Shown here: positions 45,994 to 54,301 of the stretch, piece by piece
Layout: each line of letters starts with the position of its first letter
How positions within the stretch are numbered: position 1 is the stretch's first letter
DNA from: an uncultured Bacilli bacterium
Lineage (GTDB): Bacteria; Bacillota_I; Bacilli_A; RF39; UBA660
DNA length: 64,000 bases
Assembly: GCA_934098435.1 (NCBI GenBank)
Contig: CAKOOV010000004.1
Span: 37,103-101,102, forward strand
Reading direction: 5' to 3'
Program-made: the position numbers and the translations under genes
Notes under the pieces: model-generated
The model's database searches: none
What the model saw: the letters and a program-made list of their open reading frames with translations, nothing else
What the model was told of the DNA's origin: nothing

Positions 45994-46070
45994 GGCCAGT
46001 TGGTGAAGTGGCTTAACACACTGCCCTTTCACGGCAGCATTCATGGATTCGAATTCCATACTGGTCACCA
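45994..46070 (+). tRNA. tRNA-Glu (anticodon TTC)
   Basis: Acceptor GGCCAGT pairs with ACTGGTC. The anticodon loop CTTTCAC lies in the stem CTGCC/GGCAG, and CCA is encoded. Confidence 0.95.
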
Positions 46071-46078
46071 ATTTAAAA

Positions 46079-46103
46079 TTAAAAAGCCTTATGGCTTTTT
46101 TTC
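46079..46103. terminator. Bidirectional terminator between tRNA-Glu and the DUF368 gene
   Basis: AAAAAGCC pairs with GGCTTTTT around 4 nt, with A and T runs on the two sides; it serves both converging transcripts. Confidence 0.85.
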
Positions 46104-46886
46104 TTTTTCTCTAAATATAGTGGATATTATTATTCCTATTGTTAATATTATTAGTCCTAATATAAGTGATGGTATGGTTACTTTATATTTGAATGATTTT
46201 ATTATTAATAATATTATGCTTGATAGTAATATTCCTAATATTATGCTATATATTTTGGTATTATATTTTTTAAATAAATAGTTTATTATTTTTATAGTTA
46301 TTATTAAACCTATTATTAATCCTATTATGAATGGTATTATTACTTTTATGTCTATTACATTGGCTATAGCTTCAATTATTATATTATATGTTCCCTCTAT
46401 CATTAAGAGTGCTGATGAGCTTACTCCTGGGACTACTGTACCAATGGCTTCTGTTATACCGGATATGAAATATACTAATGAATCTATATAATTATTTTGT
46501 TTTATATATGTATTGTCTATATTAATTATTGATATGAAAAAAAAGATTAGAAAACTTATTATTATAAGATAATTATCTTTTTTTTCTATTTTTTTTGTTA
46601 TTGCTGGGGTTGTTCCTATTATTAATCCTATAAATAACATCATTACTTCAAAATAATATTTATTTAATGCATAGTATATTATTTTACTAAATAATATTAT
46701 TGATAATAATATACCTATTCCTATTGGAAATAGGTATTTAATGCTTTCTTTTTTATTTTTTTTGAAGTTTATGATATAATTTATTGATTTATCATATACT
46801 CCCATAAGTATTGCTAATAAGGCTCCTGAAACTCCTGGTAATATTTTTCCTATTCCTATTATGAATCCTTTAATTAGATTATTCAT
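46089..46886 (-). CDS. DUF368 membrane protein (PopT-type undecaprenyl-phosphate flippase)
   Basis: 265 residues with about eight membrane helices in two inverted halves. Each half opens with a conserved loop: GKILPGVSGALLAILMGVYD (about 13-32) and GTVVPGVSSSALLMIEGTYN (about 148-167). This is the DUF368 signature; family members (PopT) return undecaprenyl phosphate to the inner leaflet, recycling the carrier for peptidoglycan and teichoic-acid synthesis. It overlaps the upstream SleB-like gene by one base and is the last gene of the cluster. Confidence 0.85.
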   Translation of the reverse strand: MNNLIKGFIIGIGKILPGVSGALLAILMGVYDKSINYIINFKKNKKESIKYLFPIGIGILLSIILFSKIIYYALNKYYFEVMMLFIGLIIGTTPAITKKIEKKDNYLIIISFLIFFFISIINIDNTYIKQNNYIDSLVYFISGITEAIGTVVPGVSSSALLMIEGTYNIIIEAIANVIDIKVIIPFIIGLIIGLIITIKIINYLFKKYNTKIYSIILGILLSSIILLIIKSFKYKVTIPSLILGLIILTIGIIISTIFREKEKKP

Positions 46887-47311
46887 TAGTGAATTTCCTT
46901 ACATATTCCTTTTTGTGGTTCATAAAAGCAATGATTTTTATATCTTCCCGCTAAAGGCTGATCCCACCAAGTACTTGTACATGCTGTATTTGCTTTTGGT
47001 GCATAAAACCATAAGGCGTTTGTAGCGGGATAATAATACTCTCCTCTTATTACTCTCTCTGCTAATGATTTTTCTAAGGCTGTTGGATTGCCATAAAATA
47101 ATGATGAGGAGGTTCCAGAGAATCCTCCTGGTTTTTGATATACCATTTCTGATATACTTCTGATGTCTTTGAATGTTAAGCAATCTGCTAAGACTCTATT
47201 TATTCCAACATTACCTACCATAAGCATACCAAGGTTGCCTTCGCCAACTGCTTCTGCTCGCATTAACCTGGCTAGGATTTCTTTTTCTTTGTCTGTTGAT
47301 TTTACTATCAT
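46886..47311 (-). CDS. SleB/CwlJ-type cell wall hydrolase (Hydrolase_2)
   Basis: 141 residues, essentially just the hydrolase domain: ILARLMRAEAVGEGNLGMLM with the catalytic Glu, VGNVGINRVLADC, then GTSSSLFYGNP, PATNALWFYAP and C-terminal CFYEP. In spore formers the family (SleB, CwlJ) cleaves spore cortex; shorter members also act on vegetative wall. No signal peptide is visible, as in CwlJ. The start at 47311 follows GGTGAT; the GTG of that site is not used. Confidence 0.85.
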   Translation of the reverse strand: MIVKSTDKEKEILARLMRAEAVGEGNLGMLMVGNVGINRVLADCLTFKDIRSISEMVYQKPGGFSGTSSSLFYGNPTALEKSLAERVIRGEYYYPATNALWFYAPKANTACTSTWWDQPLAGRYKNHCFYEPQKGICKEIH

Positions 47312-47335
47312 ACTTATCACCAATTAATTATATGA

Positions 47336-47365
47336 AAAAAAATAGCAATAATTGCTATTTTGTTA
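47336..47365 (-). terminator. Terminator after the S41 protease gene
   Basis: AAATAGCA pairs with TGCTATTT; a T run follows on the minus strand, overlapping the stop. Confidence 0.75.
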
Positions 47366-48629
47366 ATAAATTTAATGCTTCATTTAATTGATTATCATTT
47401 TCAATGGTTGGATTATTGTAATATTCTTCATTTAATGTTACTTCATTGGTTGGTGTTACTCCTTTTTCATTGATAAAGTTGCCATTTGGAGTAAGCCATT
47501 TTTGGGTTGTGTATTTTATCATACTTCCATCTAGTAATTTTTTTGTTTCTTGAACAGTACCTTTACCATAACTTGTAGTTCCCACTACTAAACCATTATT
47601 ATAACTTTCTTTAATAGCGGATGCTAGTATTTCTGAAGCTGATGCTGAAGATGAATCTATTAATACCGCTACTGGATAAGTTCTTTTTTCTTTAGTTGTA
47701 TCTTTTTTCTTTGTTTTTCCTGTAGAGTCTTCTAATTGATATATTACTTTGCCTTTTTCTAAGAATAAACTACTAATATCTGTTACTGATGATAAATAGC
47801 CACCACTATTTCCTCTTACATCTATAATTAGGCTGTCTATGTTTTCTTTTTCTATTTTATCTAAATTATTTTTGAATTGTTTATATGAGTTACCAGAAAA
47901 TAGTGATATAGCTATATATCCTATTTTTTTATCATTTTTTTCTAATACTTTACTTGTTACATATGGTATTTCTACTTTACTTAAATTAATAGTTATATCT
48001 ATTTCTTTATTATCTCTTTCAACTGTTAATACTACTTTATCTTTTCCACTATTTTTGACATAGTTAGATATATCTGAGCTTTCTTTATCGGTATAATCTT
48101 CGCCATCTACTTTGATTATTCTATCTCCTACTGATAGTCCCGCTTTTTCTGCTGGAGAATCTGGAAATACTTCTATTACTTTGATTTGTCCATCATTATA
48201 TTTAGCTATAGAGCAACCTATTCCCTCATATGATCCCTTGATTGTTTCATTGAAGTTTTCTGTATCATTAGTATCAGCATAACTTGTAAATGTATCCCCT
48301 ACTTTTGATATCATTCCTTCTACTGCTCCATCAACTAAAGCTTTTTTATCTAGATTTCCATAATAATTATCTACTATAGCATAGTAGGTATCTACTACTT
48401 TAGATAAATCTTTGGTTACTCTTAAATAATTTTTACCAGTTATTAAATTTATACAACCTAGACACATAAGAAAACCTATTCCGATAGAAAACAACATGAC
48501 TATTATTACTTCTTTAGCACTATATTTTTCTTTTTCTTTGTTATCTTTCTTCTTATTTTCTTTTAATACTTTTTTCTTAGTATCTTTTTTTTCTTTTAAG
48601 TTATCTTTTTTATTTTCTTTTTTTGCCAT
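47355..48629 (-). CDS. C-terminal processing peptidase, S41 family (CtpA/CtpB-like)
   Basis: 424 residues: a Lys-rich cytoplasmic tail, a membrane anchor (about 43-64), an N-terminal helical region, a PDZ domain (about 130-215, GIGCSIAKY and SPAEKAGLSVGDRIIKVDG), and the S41 protease core with DVRGNSGGYLSS, the nucleophile in DSSSASASEILASA and the general base Lys in GTTSYGKGTVQ. It cleaves extracytoplasmic proteins near the C-terminus; CtpB in Bacillus triggers a sporulation checkpoint. The start at 48629 follows AGGTGA. It lies directly downstream of the TasA-like operon, separated by a terminator. Confidence 0.92.
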   Translation of the reverse strand: MAKKENKKDNLKEKKDTKKKVLKENKKKDNKEKEKYSAKEVIIVMLFSIGIGFLMCLGCINLITGKNYLRVTKDLSKVVDTYYAIVDNYYGNLDKKALVDGAVEGMISKVGDTFTSYADTNDTENFNETIKGSYEGIGCSIAKYNDGQIKVIEVFPDSPAEKAGLSVGDRIIKVDGEDYTDKESSDISNYVKNSGKDKVVLTVERDNKEIDITINLSKVEIPYVTSKVLEKNDKKIGYIAISLFSGNSYKQFKNNLDKIEKENIDSLIIDVRGNSGGYLSSVTDISSLFLEKGKVIYQLEDSTGKTKKKDTTKEKRTYPVAVLIDSSSASASEILASAIKESYNNGLVVGTTSYGKGTVQETKKLLDGSMIKYTTQKWLTPNGNFINEKGVTPTNEVTLNEEYYNNPTIENDNQLNEALNLLTK

Positions 48630-48662
48630 AGTATCACCTAATATTAATTTTATCACAAAGCC

Positions 48663-48689
48663 AAAAAAAAAGATATAATTAATATCTTT
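48663..48689 (-). terminator. Terminator between the TasA-like and S41 genes
   Basis: AAGATAT (48670-48676) pairs with ATATCTT (48682-48688) around 5 nt, then a long T run on the minus strand. Confidence 0.75.
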
Positions 48690-48728
48690 ATTATACACTT
48701 TTATTATTATTTTTCATAAATAATTATT

Positions 48729-48782
48729 TAATCATGAGACTATAGGCTCATGATTACCTCGAAAGACCTTAGGCTTGCGAGG
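48729..48782. repeat. Twin-hairpin element, copy 3
   Basis: Hairpin A at 48729-48756 pairs TAATCATGAG with CTCATGATTA (10 bp) around ACTATAGG. Hairpin B at 48757-48782 pairs CCTCGAAAG with CTTGCGAGG (8 of 9 pairs) around ACCTTAGG. The octamers start at 48739 and 48766, 27 nt apart. It lies in the 3' region of the TasA-like gene, ahead of the terminator at 48663-48689. Confidence 0.87.
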
Positions 48783-48902
48783 ATATAGCAAAAGACCACC
48801 ATTTATAGCATATCCCTATATATATAATCTTATATATACCATTCTTTACCCGTGCGGGAAAAGTGTTTCCCACACATACTCCAGAACCAAGTTCCAAATA
48901 AC

Positions 48903-50486
48903 TTATGAAGGTTCAACATCAATTTGAGGTTTTTCATCCACATAGAATGGATTACTCGAAGTTCCATTTCCTCCACTTATCGCATCAGATTTTAGAGAAA
49001 CTACCGGACGCACCGCGTCACTATAACGGACAATGTCTCTGTTAACACTACCACCATAAAACACATAATCTACATAAGCATTACCGTCCGCGTACGCAAA
49101 TGGTGTCATCGTCCAATACAAACAATCTCTATTTGCAGAATATAAATAGTAACTATCATTTTCAATATATGTATTCGTTGCAAGATCAAATCCTGCTCCA
49201 CCTCCCATTACTACTTCATCAGAAGTAATTAAAGCAATTGGATTAGTAAGGGCGCCATTGCCTAAAGTACTACTTGTAGTAAATCTATCATTCTTATTTT
49301 TACATTTTAATGTTGGTGCATGATCAACAAACGTTCTATTATAACCAGCATAAGCTGACTCATTAGTTCCTACTCCATTACCAGTTAATGTCATTCCTCC
49401 AACATTATTTACTTGTACTACTTCTCTATCATTACAATATATAGCATCAGCGATATACTGACTATAACTACTTAAATTTTTTTGATACCATGTATCTATT
49501 ACTGTTTTAATAGTACTACTATTTGTATTAGCATGCGTAGCATTATATGTAGATGAACCAGTAGTTCCATACATATATCCTACATAGGCATTATCATTAT
49601 AATTATTATTAAAAGAAGACTTACTTATATACTGATTAGCAATAGGAGCATCAGGATTAGAAGTATATATCATTCTAATAGTTCCATCACCATTTATTCT
49701 TATTATTTGCCACCAATTCTTAGCAAAATATACATAATTATTAGTAACATTACCTCTAAAATAATATGAATTACCCAGATCATCTTCTGCTTTATATATA
49801 CCGTTAGTATTATCTCCTAATCCAGTGGCAATTTGGGTGCCGCCAGGACCATCCGCTTCATATTTAACACCACTATTACCACTTACAGTAGTAAAATCAG
49901 GAGTATGTTCTGTATCTACAGAAAGTCCTAAATTAGTTAAAGTATCTAGTGCTGGATCATTATTAGTAGATGTATATATTGATTGTCCATCTATTACTAT
50001 TTGTGAATTAAATGTTTTTCCTATTTCGGTATTAGGTGTATCTTTACTTAGCCATACTCTTAGGGTTATATTAATACTTTCTTTGGCTTTTACTACAACA
50101 TTACTTTTAATAATACTATTTGTTAATGATGATAATACTACTGGACTACCATTATCTATGTTTAATTTTATATATTGAGAATTTATAGTGTTAGAACTAG
50201 TAGATAATAGTTTTACATCAAACTTATAATCTATATTACCTGTATTTTTAATTGAAAATACATATGGTGTTGTTTCTATTCCTTCTTCATCTGTCATAGG
50301 AAGAGCACTATTTAATGATATTGTATCTGATAATGATGTTGCTTCTATTTGTAATATTCCTGTGCTATAGTTACTTGGATTAGCCGCTACATCTTCTTTA
50401 TAGAATAGTGAGTATGTAGTTGTAAATAAGGCTGCTAATACTAATATTATTGATGATACTATTATCATTATTTTCTTTTTATTCAT
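48903..50486 (-). CDS. TasA/camelysin-like SipW-dependent surface fibre protein with C-terminal ligand-type domain
   Basis: 527 residues. A SipW-type signal (MNKKKIMIIVSSIILVLAAL, then TTTYSLF) leads into a TasA/camelysin-like beta domain (about 30-175): GILQIEATSL, YVFSIKNTGNIDYKFDVKLL and ITLRVWLSKDT. The C-terminal 330 residues (about 195-515) resemble the DUF6273-type module of gut Firmicutes: AKNWWQIIRINGDGTIRMIY, YWTMTPFA and VRPVVSLKS. This would be a fibre subunit or tip adhesin exported and cut by SipW. Third gene of the sipW operon. Confidence 0.78.
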   Translation of the reverse strand: MNKKKIMIIVSSIILVLAALFTTTYSLFYKEDVAANPSNYSTGILQIEATSLSDTISLNSALPMTDEEGIETTPYVFSIKNTGNIDYKFDVKLLSTSSNTINSQYIKLNIDNGSPVVLSSLTNSIIKSNVVVKAKESINITLRVWLSKDTPNTEIGKTFNSQIVIDGQSIYTSTNNDPALDTLTNLGLSVDTEHTPDFTTVSGNSGVKYEADGPGGTQIATGLGDNTNGIYKAEDDLGNSYYFRGNVTNNYVYFAKNWWQIIRINGDGTIRMIYTSNPDAPIANQYISKSSFNNNYNDNAYVGYMYGTTGSSTYNATHANTNSSTIKTVIDTWYQKNLSSYSQYIADAIYCNDREVVQVNNVGGMTLTGNGVGTNESAYAGYNRTFVDHAPTLKCKNKNDRFTTSSTLGNGALTNPIALITSDEVVMGGGAGFDLATNTYIENDSYYLYSANRDCLYWTMTPFAYADGNAYVDYVFYGGSVNRDIVRYSDAVRPVVSLKSDAISGGNGTSSNPFYVDEKPQIDVEPS

Positions 50487-50541
50487 ATACTCACCACCTA
50501 TTATCCTTATTCATTATATCATATTTATTTTTTTATGTCTA

Positions 50542-51891
50542 TTATTCTATATATACTTTTACGGTACCTATAAATGCTGAATTCATATATTCATTTGTAA
50601 TGGTTTTGTAATCTACCCACATACCTATTTTTATATTGGCTTCTCCTGATTTTGGTAATTTTCCTTCATATATTTGATAGGCATTATTAGTTAATTTTAG
50701 TCCTTTTACTTTATTAGTACCCTTTATATTATTATTTAGTAATGCTATATCTTGTTTTTTATTATTAATTGATACTAAATATTTTATATATTCGTTTGGT
50801 AATCTTTTATTTATATTGTATTTATTATAATTACTTGTTTCTTCTATAAGTATTAAATAATTTACATCTTTTTTATTATTATTTTTTAAGTTTATATTCT
50901 TAATATCTATTAAATTATCAGTATTTACTTTTTCTGATTTACTATTATCTATTATCTCTAAGATATTGTCATCATAAATAATATGATCACTTTTTTCTAC
51001 TATAATACTTTGTTTATCTTGAATTATTTCAGCAAAACCGTTTTCATAGTATATTATTGTTATATTATCATGAATTTTCTTTGTTTCTGTTGATTTTATT
51101 TGTTTATTGTCCACTAATAAGTAATCATTTTCTTTTATTGTTCCATTTGAATAATATGTTTTATTTGATTCTTTCTTTGTTGGAAGTGAAACGATACTTA
51201 AATTGGTATAAAACTTATCTACTGATGATGTTATATCGCCATCTCTTACGAAGAAACATACTTCACCCTTTGTTACTTCAAGACTACCATCAGATAAGTA
51301 TAATAGTTTTATTCCTAAATCTTTATTAGTTATCTCTTTAGCGGTTACTTTTCTGGTTTCTACTTTAGCCTCGAATGTTCCATCTTCTTTGACGCCATAA
51401 TTATTATTTACTCTAAATACTCTTAAATATGTTCCATCTTTATATTTTATTAATGCTGTTTTGTCAGAATAGAATATGATTATTCTATCTTTTAATGTTA
51501 TTTCTTTTATTTTTATTACTACGCCGGTATTTGCTGTATTTATTTGCCTACTACTATCAAATAATTTAGTAGCGTATTCTTCAGTAATTGGTGTAGTATT
51601 ATTTAAATTGCATTCGTCTGATATATCAACTGTTACTACTACATTACTATTATCAGTAGTAGTGTTGGTATTATCTTTATCTGATTTATATGTTGAACCA
51701 AGCATATTTCTAAATACTAATGATGTTGATATTATAAGTGTTGTTATTGATAATAATAATGTTATTATAAATATTAATCGGCCATTAGTCAGTAGAAATA
51801 TTATAAATGGAGATTTATAGTTTTTTTCTTCCGCTACTGTGATTTTATTGTCTTTTATTTTTTTTACATAAAATTTATTTTTTTTGGACAT
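50542..51891 (-). CDS. Membrane-anchored partner of the SipW/TasA system with a C-terminal TasA-like domain
   Basis: 449 residues: a basic cytoplasmic stretch, a membrane helix (about 37-60), a Thr/Asn linker, a strand-rich region (about 115-320; FYSDKTALIKYKDGTYLRVF and YLSDGSLEV) similar in style to the Fn3 surface proteins, and a C-terminal domain (about 345-449) that looks like the TasA fold: LPNEYIKYLVSINN...ANIKIGMWVDYKT...FIGTVKVYIE, parallel to NSQYIKLNI...INITLRVWL...FNSQIVIDG in the fibre protein. It may anchor or nucleate the fibre, filling the role TapA has in Bacillus. That role is inferred. Confidence 0.65.
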   Translation of the reverse strand: MSKKNKFYVKKIKDNKITVAEEKNYKSPFIIFLLTNGRLIFIITLLLSITTLIISTSLVFRNMLGSTYKSDKDNTNTTTDNSNVVVTVDISDECNLNNTTPITEEYATKLFDSSRQINTANTGVVIKIKEITLKDRIIIFYSDKTALIKYKDGTYLRVFRVNNNYGVKEDGTFEAKVETRKVTAKEITNKDLGIKLLYLSDGSLEVTKGEVCFFVRDGDITSSVDKFYTNLSIVSLPTKKESNKTYYSNGTIKENDYLLVDNKQIKSTETKKIHDNITIIYYENGFAEIIQDKQSIIVEKSDHIIYDDNILEIIDNSKSEKVNTDNLIDIKNINLKNNNKKDVNYLILIEETSNYNKYNINKRLPNEYIKYLVSINNKKQDIALLNNNIKGTNKVKGLKLTNNAYQIYEGKLPKSGEANIKIGMWVDYKTITNEYMNSAFIGTVKVYIE

Positions 51892-51895
51892 TTTA

Positions 51896-52567
51896 TCACC
51901 TTCTTACTACTGTTACGTCACTCGCTTCTTTTTTCTTTTTTTTACCGATATTTCTTCCTAATTTTACGATATCATAAGATAGTATTGCTAGACATGGTAT
52001 TAATACTACGATTATTAATCCACCTTTAGTTGCTAATATTTGTTGGATATATCCTATTTTTGGTATTTTAAATATTACTTTTCCTATTACGTTTTTATCT
52101 TCTGCTAAAGTGAAGTCTTCAGTATTATTGGCATCTCCTTTTGTTTGATATGTATATTTTCCGGTAGTTGAATCGTAATACTTATTTTTTATTCTATGTG
52201 TTACTATTATATTTGATAATCTTGGATCAGAAGTTACAAATGTTATTATATCCCCTACTTGTAATTCTTCTGCTGTTTTTTTCTTTGTTATTACTACATC
52301 ATTAGGCATTATTTCTGGTACCATTGATCCTGTTAGTACTACATAAGCATTATATGTAGGTGGAGTATTATCTCCTTTAGCTGCTCTTATTTTGATATCT
52401 GCTATATATACTAGTAGTAATGCTCCTATTAGTAGTAGCCAAATGAATATTGCATATGATATAATACTCGATATCATTTTTAATGGTTTCATTCTTTGCT
52501 TTATGATATGTACTTTATAATGTCTTACTCCAAAGTAATTAGTATTATTATTTGTATTTGTATCCAC
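51896..52567 (-). CDS. sipW: Signal peptidase I, SipW (ER) type
   Basis: 223 residues with two membrane segments (about 35-57 and 182-202). The catalytic Ser81 is in VLTGSMVPEI, and the general base is His124 in IVTHRI rather than Lys, which defines the SipW/archaeal-ER type. QTKGDANNTED is the third conserved block. This type processes TasA-like fibre proteins. The start is GTG at 52567 behind GAGGTG. It heads the operon with the two TasA-domain proteins (4- and 55-nt gaps). Confidence 0.93.
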   Translation of the reverse strand: MDTNTNNNTNYFGVRHYKVHIIKQRMKPLKMISSIISYAIFIWLLLIGALLLVYIADIKIRAAKGDNTPPTYNAYVVLTGSMVPEIMPNDVVITKKKTAEELQVGDIITFVTSDPRLSNIIVTHRIKNKYYDSTTGKYTYQTKGDANNTEDFTLAEDKNVIGKVIFKIPKIGYIQQILATKGGLIIVVLIPCLAILSYDIVKLGRNIGKKKKKEASDVTVVRR

Positions 52568-52596
52568 GTTAAAAACACCTCATTTATTCTAATGTA

Positions 52597-52625
52597 ATTA
52601 TACATTAATTTTATAAATATTACAA
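52597..52625 (-). promoter_or_regulatory. Promoter of the sipW operon
   Basis: TTGTAA (52620-52625), a 17-nt spacer and TATAAT (52597-52602) on the minus strand, back to back with the tmRNA promoter. Confidence 0.75.
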
Positions 52626-52644
52626 TGATTTTTATTTAAAAAAT

Positions 52645-52673
52645 TTGACAAATAAATGTATGAATGTTAAAAT
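52645..52673 (+). promoter_or_regulatory. Promoter of ssrA
   Basis: TTGACA (52645-52650), a 17-nt spacer and TAAAAT (52668-52673), 12 nt before the mature tmRNA. Confidence 0.8.
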
Positions 52674-52684
52674 ATTTATGTAAT

Positions 52685-53041
52685 GGGGTCGCTTTTGGCT
52701 TCGACGGAAATACGAGTGTTTAATTAGCAAGACGTGTTTCTCTACGTTAGTGGGATAAATTAAATATAACTGGAAACAGCTATAAAAACGCTGTTGCTTA
52801 TGCCTAATCTATAGGTAGCAACAGGTTCTCCTAATTCTTTGTCTGTGAGAATTAACGAGGACTTATAAAGCAGACTATATTATAATGTTTGTTTAGGCAT
52901 TATGATGAATAACTATAAACTAGCGAGTAATTATGATGGTGGATTGTCTATTTACTTTGCGAATTTGATAATCCAATAATCTTGTAGAAGGTTAAATAAC
53001 TTTATTTTCGGACAGGGGTTCGAATCCCCTCGGCTCCACCA
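52685..53041 (+). ncRNA. ssrA: tmRNA
   Basis: A one-piece tmRNA of about 357 nt. The 5' end GGGGTCGCTTTTGGCTTCGAC pairs with the 3' end, which carries GGTTCGAATCCCC and an encoded CCA. The tag frame most likely runs GGA at 52772 to TAA at 52805-52807, giving GNSYKNAVAYA (after the Ala carried by the RNA). It rescues stalled ribosomes together with SmpB. Its promoter and terminator are both visible. Confidence 0.96.
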
Positions 53042-53052
53042 GATTGATTGTT

Positions 53053-53093
53053 AACTCGAAATTTTCAATTTTTTTGATTAATTCGAGTTTTAT
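53053..53093 (+). terminator. Terminator of ssrA
   Basis: AACTCGAA (53053-53060) pairs with TTCGAGTT (53082-53089), followed by TTTTATT. Confidence 0.75.
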
Positions 53094-53160
53094 TATACTT
53101 TGAAATATGATAAAATAGTTATAGAAAAAACGAATCTTAAAATTATGTCAGGAGGTTTTA

Positions 53161-53490
53161 ATGGAACAAGAAATAATAAAATCAGAATTAGAAGTTAATG
53201 ATAATAAAATTAAAGTAATAACTATAAATAATAAAGAATTTATATCTCTAACAGATTTAGCAAGATATGCAAATCCAGAGGAACCTAAAATACCAATACA
53301 AACATGGATGAGAAATAAAGATGTTATTGCTTATCTAGGTTTATGGGAAAAATTAAATAATGAAAATTTTAAAGGTCACGAATTTACGACCTTTGAAAAT
53401 TTAGCTGGAAAAAATAGTTTTTATATGTCACCACAAAAATGGATTAAAGAATTGGAAATTTTAAATAAAAATTTAATTGAAATTAAATAG
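53161..53490 (+). pseudogene. KilA-N domain protein, truncated relic next to tmRNA
   Basis: 109 residues with AGGAGG before the ATG. The KilA-N core is clear: NNKEFISLTDLARYANPEEP, WMRNKDVIAYLGLWEKLNN, FKGHEF and SFYMSPQKWIKE. KilA-N is a DNA-binding domain typical of phages and mobile elements. After the SPQKW segment the usual Ile-Gly...GG region is missing and the frame stops. A second fragment in another frame (FSGDFMLKRMSIKK) follows until 53580, so decay is likely. The tmRNA 3' end is a classic integration site, so this may be the remnant of an integrated element. Confidence 0.65.
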
Positions 53491-53588
53491 ATTATGGAAA
53501 TCTAAAAAGCATAATGACGAAAAAAATGATTCAATGTTTTCTGGTGATTTTATGTTAAAAAGAATGTCTATAAAAAAATAATGGTATC

Positions 53589-53614
53589 AAGTCTTATTTA
53601 TAAGGCTTTTTTTA
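53589..53614 (+). terminator. Terminator behind the KilA-N relic
   Basis: AAGTCTTA pairs with TAAGGCTT (one T-G pair) around 4 nt, then a T run. Confidence 0.65.
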
Positions 53615-53662
53615 TTTTATATATAAATATTAATAATAAAAAGATTATTAATTTTTTATTTA

Positions 53663-54277
53663 TTAATAATCTTTTTTTGTTAGTTTTTTTATTTTTGATA
53701 ATTTTTTATCTTCATTAAATTTATCTATTATATGTTTTTTTGATTCTTCTACTGAAAAGTTGTAAAGGCTTTGATAATATTGATTACGATAATATGTGCT
53801 GTCATGATTCTTATTATAATTTTTTAATATATGGTGATTGCTTTCAAATTTTTGCCAATCTGGTACTTTAATTGATTTTCCACATTCTAAGCACATATAA
53901 CGATTAAACTTAAATTCTTTATCTGTTTCATTTTCCACTAATAACTCATATTCACAATCATACCATAAATCATTTTCTATGCTAAATGATCCTTGATATA
54001 TCCATGTTTCATGATTACATGGTGATATTTTTTTATCTTTTATGTTACTATTTAAAGCTTTATTAAATTCTATATTTATTGTTTCTTTTATTGATTTTTT
54101 TAAAGTATTTTGTATTCTTTCTTTTGTTTTTATTTCCTCTAATAGTGATAAATATTCTTTTACTTGTGGATCGTTTAAAAGTACTTGTAGTCGATCATAT
54201 TTTTTTTGTAATAATTTTTTATCTTCTATATCTTTCTGTATTCTTTCTACTATTAATTGTCTATCTATTTCTTTCAT
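53663..54277 (-). CDS. Hypothetical protein with a possible zinc ribbon, 204 aa
   Basis: The N-terminal half is a long charged helix or coiled coil (about 1-75). The C-terminal half has SPCNHETWIYQGSF (Cys-x-His) and YMCLECGKSI (CxxC), which could bind one zinc. No membrane segment and no family recognised. GGAGG lies 5 nt before the ATG. It precedes no partner on its strand, and the convergent KilA-N relic lies just beyond its stop. Confidence 0.6.
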   Translation of the reverse strand: MKEIDRQLIVERIQKDIEDKKLLQKKYDRLQVLLNDPQVKEYLSLLEEIKTKERIQNTLKKSIKETINIEFNKALNSNIKDKKISPCNHETWIYQGSFSIENDLWYDCEYELLVENETDKEFKFNRYMCLECGKSIKVPDWQKFESNHHILKNYNKNHDSTYYRNQYYQSLYNFSVEESKKHIIDKFNEDKKLSKIKKLTKKDY

Positions 54278-54301
54278 TTTTTACCTCCTGATATTATATA
54301 T

